Counted from the first letter of the stretch, positions 21,470-33,081 are shown. The stretch is DNA of 64,000 bases from Rhineura floridana (GCF_030035675.1 NC_084482.1:222934943-222998942), one strand, 5' to 3'. A program made the numbers and translations. Notes: generated by a model not told the origin, from the letters alone.

Positions 21470-24425
21470 GTCTGAGCACGTTATATCAATGAGATAAAAT
21501 GGGAAACCTATCAACATAACCATCATCCAAGTCTATGCTCCAACGGCAAATGCAGAATTAGAGGAATTGGAGAGATTTTACGCAGAAGTACAGGAAGAAA
21601 TTGATCACACACCAAAACAAGATGTGCTGATAATCATGAGGGATTGGAATGCAATAGCAGGGAACAGAGAAGAATTAGGAATTATGGGGAAATGGGGCCT
21701 AGGAGACAGTAATGAAGCAGGAGAAAGACTTATTGAATTCTGTGAAGCCAATAATTTGTTTCTTGCCAACACATTTTTGAGCAACTGAAAAGACGACTGT
21801 ATACATGGACATCACGAAATGGTCAATATAGGAATCAAATTGATTATATAATTGGTATCAGAAGATGGAGAAGTTCCATACAGGAATACCTGCTATACGG
21901 ACCTTCACTTTACGGACACTCACGAGTATGAACATACTTACAGTAGCACCATTCCACTGTTTATGTACTTCACTTCGCAACAATGGACACTTAACCTTTG
22001 GTTGTGGCCTGTTCTTTCAGTGGGGGGTGGAAAGAGATTCAACCATGAATCAGCTGGGAGACATGATTGTGATCAGCTGAGAGGCGCAGCAGTGAAGCAG
22101 CAGAGGCTTTAGCATGGGGCTTTGAGGCTCTGCATGAAAGAGGTGGCACAGTGGCGGCACAAGTGAAAAGAGGTAGTGCTTCACTTTAAGTACATTTTTG
22201 GTTTACGTACTCACTCTGGACCCATTGCATACGTTAATGCGGGGTATTCTTGTACTTCCTGCAAAAACAAGACCAGGAGCAGACTGAGGTACAGATCATG
22301 AACTGGTAATATTGAAAATCAGAGTAAAGCTAAAGAAGACTAACAAAGCAATCATAACACCAAAATACAATTTAAATAACATCCCAGAAGCATATAAAGA
22401 TCAAATAAGAAACAGGTTTGAGGCTTTAAACTTAGTTGACAGAGAACCAGAAGAACTATGGAATGAAGTCAGAGATGTTATCAGGGAAGAATGCAAAAAG
22501 ACAATACCTCTAGTTAAAAAGAGAGAAACCTCAATGGATGACTGAAGAAACACTTAGAATGGTTAAAGAGAGAAGGAAAGCAAAAGCAAAAGGAGATAGA
22601 AACACAGTCAGAACCCTAAATGCAACAATACAGCGACTAGTACTTATGGACAAAGAGAACTATTACAATAGTTACTGTATAGAAATAGGACAACAAAAAG
22701 GGTAGAACAAGAGCCCCATTCCAAAAGATTAGAAAAATGAAAGAGAAGTTTAAACCAAGAGTAGGGATGTTGAATAATCAACAGGGCAATACACTGACTG
22801 ACTGAGATGAAATAAAAGGAAGATGGAAGCAATACACTGAAGAACTCTATAAAAGAGATGCCAGGATGACAGATTCATGGAGGAACTGTATGATGAAGAA
22901 CCAGAAATTTTAGAATGCGAGGTGAAAGGTGCTCTTAAAATACTTGGAAGAAACAAATCACCAGGAATAGATGGCATACCAATAGAGTTGCTACTAGCTA
23001 CTGAGACTGAATCTGTCCAAATTTTGACAAAAATCTGTCAAGAAATATGGACAACTAAACAATGGCCCACAGACTGGAAACGTTCAATATACGTCCCAAT
23101 TCCAAAGAAAGGGGATCCCAGAGAATGCAGCAATTATCAAACTATTGCCTTAATATCCCATGCAAGTAAAGTAATGCTCAAGATTCTACAACAAAGGCTC
23201 TTACCATATGTGGAGCAAGAAAGGCCAGACGTCCAGGCTGGATTCAGAAAGGGAAAAGACACCAGAGATCACATAGCAAACATACGTTGGATAATGGAAC
23301 GGACCAAGGAATTTCAGAAGAAAATCACCCTGTGCTTGATAGATTACTGTAAAGCCTTTGACTGTGTAGATCATGAAAAACTATGGAATGCTTTAAAAGA
23401 AATGGGGGTGCCACAGCATCTGATTGTCCTGATGTGCAACCTATACTCTGCACAAGAGGCTACTGTAAAGACAGATTATGGAGAAACCGATTGGTTCCCC
23501 ATTGGAAAGGGTGTGAGACGGGTGTATTTTATCACCCTATTTATTTAATCTATTTGCAGAACATATCATACGGAAAGTGGGATTGGACCAAGATGGAGGA
23601 GGTGTGAAAACTGGAGGGAGAAATATCAATAATTTAAGATATGCAGACGATACCATACTACTAGCAGAAACCAGTAATGATTCGAAACCAATGCTCATGA
23701 AAGTTAAAGAGGAAAGCACAAAAGCAGGACTACAGCTGAACATCAAAAAGACTAAAGTAATGACAACAGAAGATTTATGTAACTTTGAAGTTGACAATGA
23801 GGACATTGAACTTGTCAAGGATTATCAATACCTCCGCACAGTCATTAACCAAACTGGAGACAATAGTCAAGAAATCAGAAGAAGGCTAGGACTGGGGAGG
23901 CAGCTATGACAGAACTAGAAAAGGTCCTCAAATGCAAAGATGTATCACTGAACACTAAAGTCGGGATCATTCAGACCATGGTATTCCCGATCTCTATGTA
24001 TGGATGTGATAGTTGGACAGTGAAAAAAGCGGATAAGAGAAAAATCAACTCATTTGAAATGTGGTGTTGGAGGAGAACTTTGTGGATACCACGGACTGCA
24101 AAAAAGACAAATAATTGGGTGTTAGAACAAATTAAACCAGAACTGTCCCTAGAAGCTAAAATGATGAAACTGAGGTTATCATACTTTGGACACATCATGA
24201 GAAGACATGATTCATTAGAAAAGATAATAATGCTGGGAAAAACAGAAGGGAGTAGAAAAAGGGGAAGGCCAAACAAGAGATGGACTGATTCCATAAAGGA
24301 AGCCACAGACCTGAACTTACAAGTTCTGAACAGGGTAGTTCATGACAGATGCTTTTGGAGGTCTCTGATTCATAGGGTCACCATAAGTCGCAGTTGATTT
24401 GGAGGCACATAACAACAACAATACA
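21470..24425 (+). mobile_element. RTE-clade (BovB-like) LINE, nearly full-length but broken, split by a MITE
   Basis: The endonuclease part (21,505-21,880) shows 'IIQVYAPTANAELEE', 'DWNAIAGN' and 'QIDYIIG'. The reverse transcriptase part follows, with 'LGRNKSPGIDGIPIELL' (about 22,945), 'QERPDVQAGFRKGKDTRDHI', 'LIDYCKAFDCVDHEKLWNAL', 'NINNLRYADDTILLAE' (catalytic YADD, about 23,640) and 'RLSYFGHIMRRHDSLEK' near the end. The 3' tail is 'ggcacataacaacaacaata'. Stops or frameshifts occur near 21,786, 22,540, 23,525 and 23,905. A Tigger-like MITE sits at 21,881-22,252. This RTE group includes the BovB lineage known from squamates. Confidence 0.9.
21881..22252. mobile_element. Tigger-like (Tc1/mariner) MITE inserted in the RTE LINE
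   Basis: Ends are CAGGAATACC and GGTATTCTTG, near-perfect inverted repeats, flanked by TA on both sides (21,879-21,880 and 22,253-22,254). CAGGCATACC-like tips and TA target duplication are features of Tigger elements. Removing it rejoins the LINE sequence at one TA. Confidence 0.8.
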
Positions 24426-24437
24426 GTTACAGATTAT

Positions 24438-24438
<1 letters not shown>

Positions 24439-24482
<44 letters not shown>
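24439..24482. repeat. (TA)n microsatellite
   Basis: A pure AT dinucleotide run of about 42 bp directly after the RTE 3' tail. Confidence 0.97.
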
Positions 24483-24485
<3 letters not shown>

Positions 24486-25518
24486 ATTGTCCAAATTCTG
24501 TGGTGGTTATTTTTCTTTTAACTTGAGTTCTTTGCATGGTTTAGGGTTGGCATTGCAGGAGAGAAGAGCTCTTGTGCCTTTAACAGCTGTATGGCAGGCA
24601 GAAATTCAGTGAGTTAAGCCTTTTCTAGTATGGAAATACAGTTAAGGGGAAAGCTTCACCTGTTAACATTCTGTTTGTCACTTATCTTATTACTTGTGTG
24701 TGCCTCCCCCATTTACTTTTGATTTGTGAATGCCATGCACATTGCCCTTCCCTCCCTCTTTTATCTTTCCAACAACCCTGTGAGAAAGCTTAGGCTGAGA
24801 AAACATATGTACATAAGCAGCAGTTGTAGTTGGTACAATTATCCAATTATCCGGGTTGATGGACATTATAATCAGAGCTTGGATAATTGAAAAATTACAA
24901 AGGCAAGTACTAAAGTTTGCATTTTTTCTTGATGGTAAGTGGTTGCCATATTGGTCAAAATGTGTTTTAGTTTAAAGGGGTGGGGCCACAGGGATAATGT
25001 AGTTTGAGGAGGAAAGGGCAGGGCCCCCACTGATAATCTCACCATATACTCAGAGGCACATGTTACCAAATTCTTCCAAGCTACACAGGAAGTCGATTGG
25101 ACTGTGAAAGACCAACCCAAGTTGTGTGTTTGCATTTTTACACATTTGTAGGGCAGTACAATATCTCAGAGAGGTCAGGTCTCCTGTTCCCCTGGTGCAT
25201 TCATTACAGCCGCCCAATTTTCCTGCTTTCTAAAGTTTGATAGAAATACCTGTTGGTTTTAGGTATGTTCTTTAATTATCTAATGCTTGTTAAAACCATG
25301 TGCACATTATTATTCAATTTTGCATGCAATGTTGATATATTAATAAAATTTAAATATATTTAAATAAAATATGCTTGAAAGGAAAGCGTGTGCGTACAAA
25401 AAAAGAGCAGCAGCAATGGTTTTAAGCATTTCAGATCATTTTAAACGCAACCAGTTTAAAGGAAGGAGTCTCACGCATCCGCTTCAGTAAAGTTACCCAG
25501 AATTGCATACCGCACCCA
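24483..25518. other. Unassigned intergenic sequence
   Basis: About 1 kb of AT-leaning sequence without a recognised gene, exon or repeat family. Confidence 0.5.
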
Positions 25519-25680
25519 GGGGACAGTGTAAAAGCTGGAACGGAATGGAAAAGGCCGGAACGGGCCCTTTATAAAAGAAGTTGATGCCAAAAACACTGGG
25601 CTGGTGTTAGAGGCACTTGAGAACAATATTTAGGAACAAAAACCATTCCGATAGCATTTTTTATTAACCCTTTAACCAAA
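25519..25680 (+). promoter_or_regulatory. Array leader 1 with TATA-like box
   Basis: This 160-bp segment, nearly identical to 33,082-33,240, stands directly left of the 150-bp satellite array in both places. It holds 'aggccggaacgggccc', then TTTATAAAAG (25,568-25,577), then a unique stretch ending 'ttaaccctttaaccaaaatg'. The shared leader is seen; promoter activity is only a possibility raised by the TATA-like box. Confidence 0.5.
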
Positions 25681-27612
25681 ATGCCCTCCGGAACAGAATG
25701 AAACAGCCCGGAACGGCGACTTCCCAGCGAGCCAGACCTCCCGAATTCATCAGTCCCACATGACTCAATGGGATGCATGCAATAAGACACAAAACGTCCA
25801 CGCAAACCACGTTCCGATACCCGTTCTGGGCTATGATATGCTTTTACGTAAAACAGCCCAGAACAGCAACTTCCCAATCAGCCAGACCCACCAAATTCAC
25901 CAGTCCAACATGACTACATGGGATGCATGCAATAAGACACAAAACATCCACACAAACCACATTCTGATACCCGTTCCGGGCTATAATACGCTTTTATGTA
26001 AAACAGCCCGGAACAATGACTTCCCAGCGAATCAGACCCACCAAATTCACCAGTCCAACACGACTACATGGGATGCATGCAATAAGACACAAAACTTCCA
26101 CGCAAACCATGTTCCGATACCCATTCCGGGCTATAATACGCTTTTACGTAAAACAGCCCAGAACGGCGACTTCCCAGCAAGCCAGACCCACCAAATTAAC
26201 CAGTCCAACATGACTACATGGGATGCATGCAATAAGAGACAAAACATCCATGCAAACCACGTTCTGATTCCTGTTCCGGGCTACAATACGCTTTTATGTA
26301 AAGCAGCCCAGAATGACGACTTCCCAATCAGCCAGACCCATCAAATTCACTAGTCCCACACGACTGCATGGGATGCATGCAATAAGACACAAAACATCCG
26401 CACAAACCATGTTCCGATACCTGTCCCGGCCTATAATATGCTTTTACGTAAAACAGCCCAGAACGGCAACTTCGCAATCAGCCAGACCCACCAAATTCAC
26501 CAGTCCCACATGACTGCATGGGATGCATGCAATAAGACACAAAACATCCGTGCAAACCATATTCCGATATCTGTTCCGGGCTATAATACGCTTTTATGTA
26601 AAACAGCCCGGAATGGCGACTTCCCAGAGAGCCAGACCCACCAAATTCACCAGTCCCACATGACTACATGGGATGCATGCAATAAGACACAAAACTCCGC
26701 GCAAACCACGTTCAGATACCTGTTCCGGGCTACAATATGCTTTTATGTAAAACAGCCCGGAATGATGACTTCCCAATCAGCCAGACCCACCAAATTCACC
26801 AGTCCAACACAACTACATCGGATGCATGCAATAAGACACAAAACTTCCACGCAAACCACATTCCGATACCCGTTCCAGGGTATAATACGCTTTTACGTAA
26901 AACAGCCTGGAACGGTGACTTCCCAGCGAGCCATACCCACCAAATTAACCAGTCCAACACGACTACATGGGATGCATGCAATAAGACACAAAACTTCCAT
27001 GCAAACCACGTTCTGATACCTGTTCCGGGCTATAATACGCTTTTACGTAAAACAGCCCAGAACGGCGACTTCCCAGCAAGCCAGACCCACCAAATTAACC
27101 AGTCCAACACGACTACATGGGATGCATGCAATAAGACACAAAACATCCGTGCAAACCACGTTCCGATTTCTGTTCCGGGCTATAATACGCTTTTACGTAA
27201 AACAGCCCGGAATGACGACTTCCCAATCAGCCAGACCCACCAAATTCACCAGTCCCACACGACTACATGGGATTCATGCAATAGGACACAAAACGTCCAC
27301 GCAAACCACTTCCGATACCCATTCCGGGGTATAATACGCTTTTACGTAAAAAAGCCCGGAACGGCGACTTCCCAATCAGCCAGACCCACCAAATTCTCCA
27401 GTTCCACATGACTGCATGGGATGCATGCAATAAGACACAAGACGTCCGCAGAAACCACGTTCCAATACCCGTCCCGGCCTATAACATGCTTTTACGTAAA
27501 ACAGCCAGACCCACCAAATTCACCAGTCCCACATGACTACATGGGATACATGCAATAAGACACAAAACTTCTGCGCAAACCACATTCTGATACCTGTTCC
27601 GGGCTATAATAC
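25681..27612 (+). repeat. 150-bp satellite array 1 (about 12.5 units)
   Basis: Tandem units of 150 bp (some 149; one near 27,410-27,530 shortened to about 124), marked by 'ctacatgggatgcatgcaa' at 25,914, 26,064, 26,214 and so on. Each unit has an inverted repeat, consensus CCGTTCCGGGCT...AGCCCGGAACGG, around the palindrome TTTTACGTAAAA (for example 25,971-26,016). Because 150 is a multiple of 3, long frames stay open on both strands, but single-base indels and a stop at 26,352 show no coding constraint. Units differ more from each other than in array 2. No known satellite is recognised. Confidence 0.93.
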
Positions 27613-28873
27613 TATAAACAATATAGTACATTGTTGTTTTTCTTTCCTAGCAACGTTTTTGTAGTAAGCTATACTAGTATTGAATGCAACTACAGATAGC
27701 TCTTGGTGCTAGAGAATAGCTGCAGTTTACTCTTCTTCCCACTAGGGACACTATAAGATCTGCTGATCTCTGCAGAGACACGATGATCCCTTCTTTTCTC
27801 AGACCAAAAAGGCAGCAGCCCAGGTATGCTATATTTGTACTGTGGAGGTGGCTCAGTGGCAGCAAGTAGTGTCTTCTCTCATTACCGACAGCAGAAAAGC
27901 CATGAGTGTAGTATACATGCGTAAGTTTGAGCAACTTTCACCATTTGAAGCTCTTGAGATTTTGGAAAACCCAGTAGCAGGGAAAATATCAACTCTCCCA
28001 GCTGCTAAGCCAAAATGTGGGCAGCTGTTTGTCTATAGCTACGAAGGCCACGAACATAAAAAGATCTGGAGATGTGATCAGTACAAATGGATTCAAAAAG
28101 GAAGGCATTTGTTGCCAAGGGGGAATCCTCTGGTATGAAAGATATACTTTCAAAGACTATTTAACGCAGAGCAAGTGTTGTTTCACAGATACGCATATGG
28201 AGTGCCTGATGGAAGTGTAGGCAGAGTAATTGTCCATTACCTTGGACAGGATGAGAGACCTGAACTATCTGTGCCTCATGGAAATATGAAAAAATATTCC
28301 ATGAGATGTCATGTACATACCATGCATTCTGTATTGTCAGAAGCTATGGGGCAGAAACACTTTGGCCCGTGCAAAGTTTACCAGCATAAAATAGCAACAA
28401 CAATAGGTTCAGCTGAACATATGAAAGTAATGCTGCCTAAAGATACACAACAAATAAAAAATAAACTGAAGTATGAGAAACAGAAAAACAGAATCAGCCA
28501 TGATGATTTATATGGTGTGTATGAGCTTCACTATGCTCTGGAAGGGTTTGTATGTGAATTCACTCTTGTCCCTGAAGTGTCTGTAATGTTGGCACTTCCA
28601 GAAATTGTTAGCATATTTGAAGAGGTGATAATGTTGAAGCCAAACACACTTTTGTCTTATGACACAACCTTTCAGCTTGGAGATTTCTATGTGTCACCTT
28701 TAATTTTCCAGTGTGCTTTCTTTGAGGAGAACCCAGCAATCCCTTTGGCCATACTGATCCATGATAAGCGCACAACAAACGTGCATGAGCGGTATTTTTT
28801 ATTTATAGGAAAATGTGTGCCCAAGATCAACAATGATTCCACTGTGATAGTCACAGACAGAGAAGCAGCCATA
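27613..28873 (+). mobile_element. MULE-like DDE transposase fragment, copy 1
   Basis: An open frame from about 27,800 to 28,135 and, in the same phase after one TGA at 28,136-28,138, on to 28,873. The N-terminal part has a possible FLYWCH-like Cys/Trp stretch ('SYEGHEHKKIWRCDQYKW'). The core shows 'LLSYDTTFQLGDFYVSPLIF' (first catalytic Asp), 'PLAILIHDKRTTNVHE' and 'STVIVTDREAAI' (second Asp), in MULE/MuDR order. The third acidic residue is missing because homology stops at 28,873. It begins right after array 1. A nearly identical inverted copy of 28,241-28,873 is at 35,951-36,582. Assignment to MULE rests on motif pattern only. It is a broken DNA transposon or a captured derivative. Confidence 0.7.
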
Positions 28874-29230
28874 GTGCTGGGACTTTGTGGTTTTTTTACC
28901 CCATTTAATTGGTTGCCGTAACAGCAACACAGCCAGTCGCCGTGGCAATTGTGAGAACTGTGCTCGTGCTCAAGCTGCTAGCCCTAAATTGTGATCAGCT
29001 ATAATTCTGCGCCACCCCAAAATGTCCATGCATGGAAGTGCTTGCTGGGGAGATGGCTGCGATGGGTGTGTGAGAGAAGTAGGTATTTTGGTTACAGCTG
29101 TGAATTGTACGGAAGGGCTTCATGTGATAATGTCATGTGAATACCATGAGGTGGCTGGCTTTGCAGTGTACACAGTTCCTAGGAAAATGTCCTTACTGTT
29201 GGAACTCCTCCTATGGCCCTTCTTTTTTCC
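28874..29230. other. Unassigned sequence right of the transposase fragment
   Basis: No transposase homology continues here, and I see no terminal inverted repeat that would close the element. No gene is recognised. Confidence 0.5.
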
Positions 29231-29346
29231 CAGAGCTTGGAAAAGTTACTTTTTTGAACTACAACTCCCATCAGCCCCAGCCAGCATGGCAACTGGATTG
29301 GGCTGATGGGAGTTGTAGTTCAAAAAAGTAACTTTTCCAAGCTCTG
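29231..29346. mobile_element. Palindromic MITE, fresh copy
   Basis: Tips CAGAGCTTGG and CCAAGCTCTG are exact complements, and the arms 'aaaagttacttttttgaac' / 'gttcaaaaaagtaactttt' continue the palindrome almost to the centre. Same family as 998-1,109 and the half copy at 36,583-36,638. Confidence 0.9.
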
Positions 29347-29957
29347 TTTTGTGCATGTGGGAGGGAGGCTGAGGCTTCTTTGTTAAATGTGCACAAGAAC
29401 AAAAACTTGACACGGTTGGAGTTTTTTTTCATATATTTTAAAATAAACGTATTGGAGCTGACGAAACCAAGCTCGACAGGCACCTCTCATTACAAAGAAA
29501 TAGAAAAAAGGTAACAACTAGAGTGTTTGTCTTCTTTGCATCAGGAGCATGAGGTGGGTTGCCATGTGCACCGGTAAAAGAGGAAGTTGGCTGGTTATAG
29601 TAGGTAGAAAAATAACTCAAAGAGGTCAGAAGAGGCACTAGGGCTTTGTGGAACATTAAAAAAACCCTCTGAAATACACACTTCACAGCTTGACAACTCT
29701 TGAAATCAACAGTTATCAGCTCCATCTTGGCATCACTGGAAGTACCATAGTAGACTCTTCAGGTAAAGGCTACCCTTTGACAAACTACAGACTGGTGTCC
29801 ATGGAAAGCAAAAGACCACCACCACATCAGGAAGTGACTTGAAGGGAAGGCCTGAGAAGTAAGGGGAGGGGGAAAGGTGGTCAACTGTTTTAAAGGAAAA
29901 ATCACTTTGAGGAATAGTTCTCAATAGCCTTCCTAATTTCCTCCAGGAATCTGCAGA
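29347..29957 (-). other. Probable 3' UTR and downstream flank of the IFITM gene
   Basis: It lies directly downstream of the IFITM stop codon on the minus strand. No other gene or clear repeat is seen, and the transcript end is not determined. Confidence 0.4.
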
Positions 29958-30098
29958 CTAGCATAATACTACCAGGAGGATGATGCCAAGGACAAGAGTC
30001 AGGAGGGACAGGCACAGGGCTGTGATGTTGAGGCACTGGGCAGTAGAACCATAGCTGGTAGCTCCACTGTAGTCACCAACCACTTTGCGATCTCTTGC
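29958..30098 (-). CDS. IFITM: IFITM exon 2
   Basis: Residues 86-131: the conserved loop '[19 protein letters not shown]' and the transmembrane helix '[19 protein letters not shown]', stop TAG at 29,960-29,958. The acceptor is 'tcctatcag'. Confidence 0.93.
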   Translation of the reverse strand, partial: ARDRKVVGDYSGATSYGSTAQCLNITALCLSLLTLVLGIILLVVLC

Positions 30099-32928
30099 CT
30101 GATAGGAGAGAAGGAAGGAATAGTCAGCGATTAAAAGCAAACTGGAAGATATGCTGCTAGTACATTGGCAGAAGAACTACTCCCACACTCCTGGATTGGA
30201 GCTTGCCCACCAAGAAGTCCAGAGAGAACGTAGCATGCAAGAATCTCATGCATCATCCCAAAGCTGACTCTATATTAGGGGTCACCAACCTTTTTGGACA
30301 GTGGGCACATTTTTAATTTTGAGAGTCCTGTGGGTGCCAGTCACAAGATGAGCGTCATGGGAGTATGGCATAACACAACATTAGACAGTAAAGTCATGGC
30401 GAAGCTTTTCCTATAACTAGAAAAGGCTTAACCTGATGAATTTCATCCTACCATACAGCTGATAAAAGCACAAGCACACTGTTTTCCCCCAATGCTAACC
30501 CTAAAACAAAGCGTAGGCTGCCCCATTAAACACAAACTAACTTCTGAGTAGACATGTTTATCATTGTACTGTAAGTTAACTGTAATTGAATTCTTAATGA
30601 GTGCCTGGTCATTAACTCCTGCACAACAGGAGACATACTTAAGCCTTTTCATATTTGCCTTTGGAGGAGGATTTTTTTTTTTAACATCCTCCCACAGGTA
30701 CTGTATAGTAGCGTTTCCAGAAAATAAGTTCTAGGGACTACCTTATCTCAAATGAACCCATCACAGGAAAGATGCATCCTGGTTGCTAGGGGAAAAGGAA
30801 GGGCAAACTACAGAGATTCTAAGAACTAGAAAATAAGACACAAGCAGGAAAAGTGCACTAAAGGGGGAGGCAGGGATTCCTATCTGCTTCATAGCTTTCT
30901 TTCTAGGAGGGCTAGAGACTTATGTTGTTTTTTTAAAGAAAGCTCAGAGTCTGGGGCCCCTGTCCGGGGGTGCCACTGAAGCCCATCGCAGCGAATTCAC
31001 TCTACAGGCTCTAGTCTAGCTAATACTTCAGCGGGGAAGGATCAGAATAGGCCAAAGCACTTATACTGTGTCACTTGCTAAACTAAAGCCCCACCAACAC
31101 AGAGTGGTTTTAATAGCCAGTCCCTCTTCCAAGGGAACTCTGGGAATTTTAGCTCTGTGAGGGGAATGGGATCTCCTAACAACGTTTAACACCTGAAACA
31201 AACTACAGTTCCCAGGCTTCTTTGGGGTGAGCCATTGCTGTTTAAAAGTGGCAAAAGCGTTTTAAATGTATGGTGTAGATGCAGCTTAAGTTACACAGAA
31301 AAAATGTATCTCAGCCCCCTAAAGTTCACTCTAGTCTGATTGCATACCGCAGCTATAGGGCATGGGGCATAAATTACACAGATTTAGCAGAAGGACAGGG
31401 TTCCTCTTTGAAACAAAACAACAGGAGCTTATACGACTCTGCAGAAGTATTTTTCATGGAGTTGCACGTTTGCTAGCTTTTTTCTTAATCCTCCAATACT
31501 AGAAAAAGTGGCAATATTATGGCAGTGCTAGTGCAATTTTACAAGTCTAAGTATGTGCAAAGATGGATCTGATGTGTGTCTGTAGACTTTGTTTTCGACA
31601 CCCATCTGTTTCAGAATAGAAGAGATCTACAGGGCAATCCTATGTATGCCTACTCAGAAGTAAATGTGTACTGGACTGCAGCCTTAAGGCAGGATTAGTG
31701 CCACTTTCAGAAAGGACCTATCTCTACACAAATAAAAAAAAAAGTTTTAAACGGGCTCTCTTTTTTCAGCCCTTTACAGCGGCCTTTAGCTCCTCCCCGT
31801 TATCTAAGACAAACTTCTTTTCCTTATTTAAACAAAATGGAACCTCATCACTTTGAGGGATACTCAGAATTGGAATCTTCTTGCAGGGCTTGTCTATGCC
31901 ACAGTCTACAAACATCTGTATTGTTGAATCACAGCCCTTGAACAGCCTTAACCAATTTGATCAACCGCTGCCAAATTATTAGATGAACCTGACGTTTACA
32001 CATCAGTAAGTTATCCGACACCAAAAAGCATGTCTCCAGGCCTATGGGGTTTGATGTCATGAAATGCTTGTCTGTCTGTTGCCATTGAACATAGTTATTT
32101 TTCATTATGAAAGATGGTACACAAAACAAAATAGAACACACGTGGGTGCCCTGCCACAGCAGTGTAGCTCCGCCCTCGTTCTTTACGGCTTGGGCTGTTT
32201 GCGTTCACGGACCCGGGCAAGATTAAAGTTTAACGTTACATCCGCAGTACTTGCAAGTGATTTGCCCACCATCACCTTTCACCCTGGATGAAATCTGAAT
32301 GCAAAATTCCGCTCTGGAACCTGGGAAGAAATAATAGAGCCATTGTCCACCTCTTGCCATTGGGGGGGGGGGTCATAATTAATTATCACACCCCCTTCGG
32401 CCGTGTAGCACTCTTACGGATACTTTTCATCTCCCATTGAGGTCAACGGGGCTTGCTTCCGAGTAAACGTGGCCAAGGAACGGGCTTTTAGGGCGGCTGG
32501 AGTGACTTCTAGGCACCCTAAACTTTAAAATTTAAAGCCTGGTCTCGCCCCACAGGTTTTACATTCGCTATCTTCACACACACATCCCGGTCAGGAGGCA
32601 AGTGCGTGTGGAGTAGGAAGCAGTGAAAACATCCCATTTACAAAGGAACTCACGTAGATACTGCGCTTCTCACCTTAATGGAAAAGACCAGAGCCATGAA
32701 CCCGAGGCAGCAAAAGTTGAAGTACAGCATGCTGCAGATGGACCAGAGGAAGTGGTCGCGGGGCGGCGTCACATAGACCTGGCTTTGGTGCATGTGGATC
32801 ACGGTAGATCCAGCCGACGGGTCCGTAACACCGACCATCGCCATCACACGCTCCTCCTTGTGCTCCTCGTAGCGCGGCAAACCCCCGTTGCCTTCCACAG
32901 GGAAGGTGAAGCGGGCGCTGCTCGCCAT
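29958..32928 (-). CDS. IFITM: IFITM family gene (interferon-induced transmembrane protein), two exons
   Basis: The CDS is 32,928-32,674 joined to 30,098-29,958 (minus strand), 131 residues plus stop. Splice sites are 'cattaag|gtgaga' and 'tatcag|gcaaga', phase 0. It is a dispanin/CD225 protein that restricts membrane fusion of enveloped viruses by family precedent. Residues about 57-125 form the CD225 domain: '[20 protein letters not shown]' with the palmitoylated-type CysCys at 73-74, '[19 protein letters not shown]' with GxxxG at 93-97, 'QCLNI', then a C-terminal membrane helix. The intron falls at the usual IFITM position (SIK|ARDRK). Tyr20 is present, but the mammalian IFITM3 endocytic YxxL/YxxPhi signal is replaced by YEEH. 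The start has a good context (aaaATGg) and no in-frame ATG precedes it. It is intron-containing, so not a retrocopy. Confidence 0.93.
30275..30350. repeat. hAT-type MITE fragment ('aggggtcaccaacc')
   Basis: 'taggggtcaccaacctttttgg...gtgggcacattttt...gtgggtgcc' resembles the end of a common amniote hAT MITE. It lies in the IFITM intron and only one end is seen. Confidence 0.45.
31085..31275. repeat. Dispersed MITE-like repeat in the IFITM intron
   Basis: 'ctctgggaattttagctctgtgagg' and 'aaactacagttcccaggcttctttgggg...tgtatggtgtagatgcagc' recur, diverged, at 37,785-37,900 and 52,545-52,605. Non-coding. Confidence 0.5.
31276..32673. other. IFITM intron, remainder
   Basis: It contains two short 'tctactcagaagtaaa'-type repeat scraps (about 31,640 and 32,430) and a G10 run at 32,362-32,371. 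No other gene is seen. Confidence 0.5.
32674..32928 (-). CDS. IFITM: IFITM exon 1
   Basis: Residues 1-85: the cytosolic N-terminus with '[12 protein letters not shown]' and '[19 protein letters not shown]', then the amphipathic/intramembrane segment with CysCys. It ends 'SIK' before the donor GTGAGA at 32,673. Confidence 0.93.
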
Positions 32929-33050
32929 TTTCTCGCCTGGACTCTCTCGCAGGGCTTCCAGCCGCGGTTTGCTTGAGATGGTAAAAGACAAGAAGCATAG
33001 AGGCCCGGCACAAACGCTCTTTTTCCTGGACTAAATTAGTGTGAAGGGAA

Positions 33051-33062
33051 GGAACCGAAACT
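33051..33062 (+). promoter_or_regulatory. ISRE-like site upstream of IFITM
   Basis: GGAACCGAAACT differs at one position from the core GAAANNGAAACT bound by ISGF3/IRFs. It lies 123 bp upstream of the IFITM start codon, where vertebrate IFITM promoters commonly carry such a site. It is only about 20 bp from the satellite leader that follows. Confidence 0.55.
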
Positions 33063-33081
33063 TATCCCTACAGCTGGGTGG

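Noticed and set aside
32675-33013. Overlapping minus-strand frame beginning with MCRASMLLV upstream of IFITM
   Set aside because: It is a different phase over IFITM exon 1 without domain support; at most an upstream open frame.
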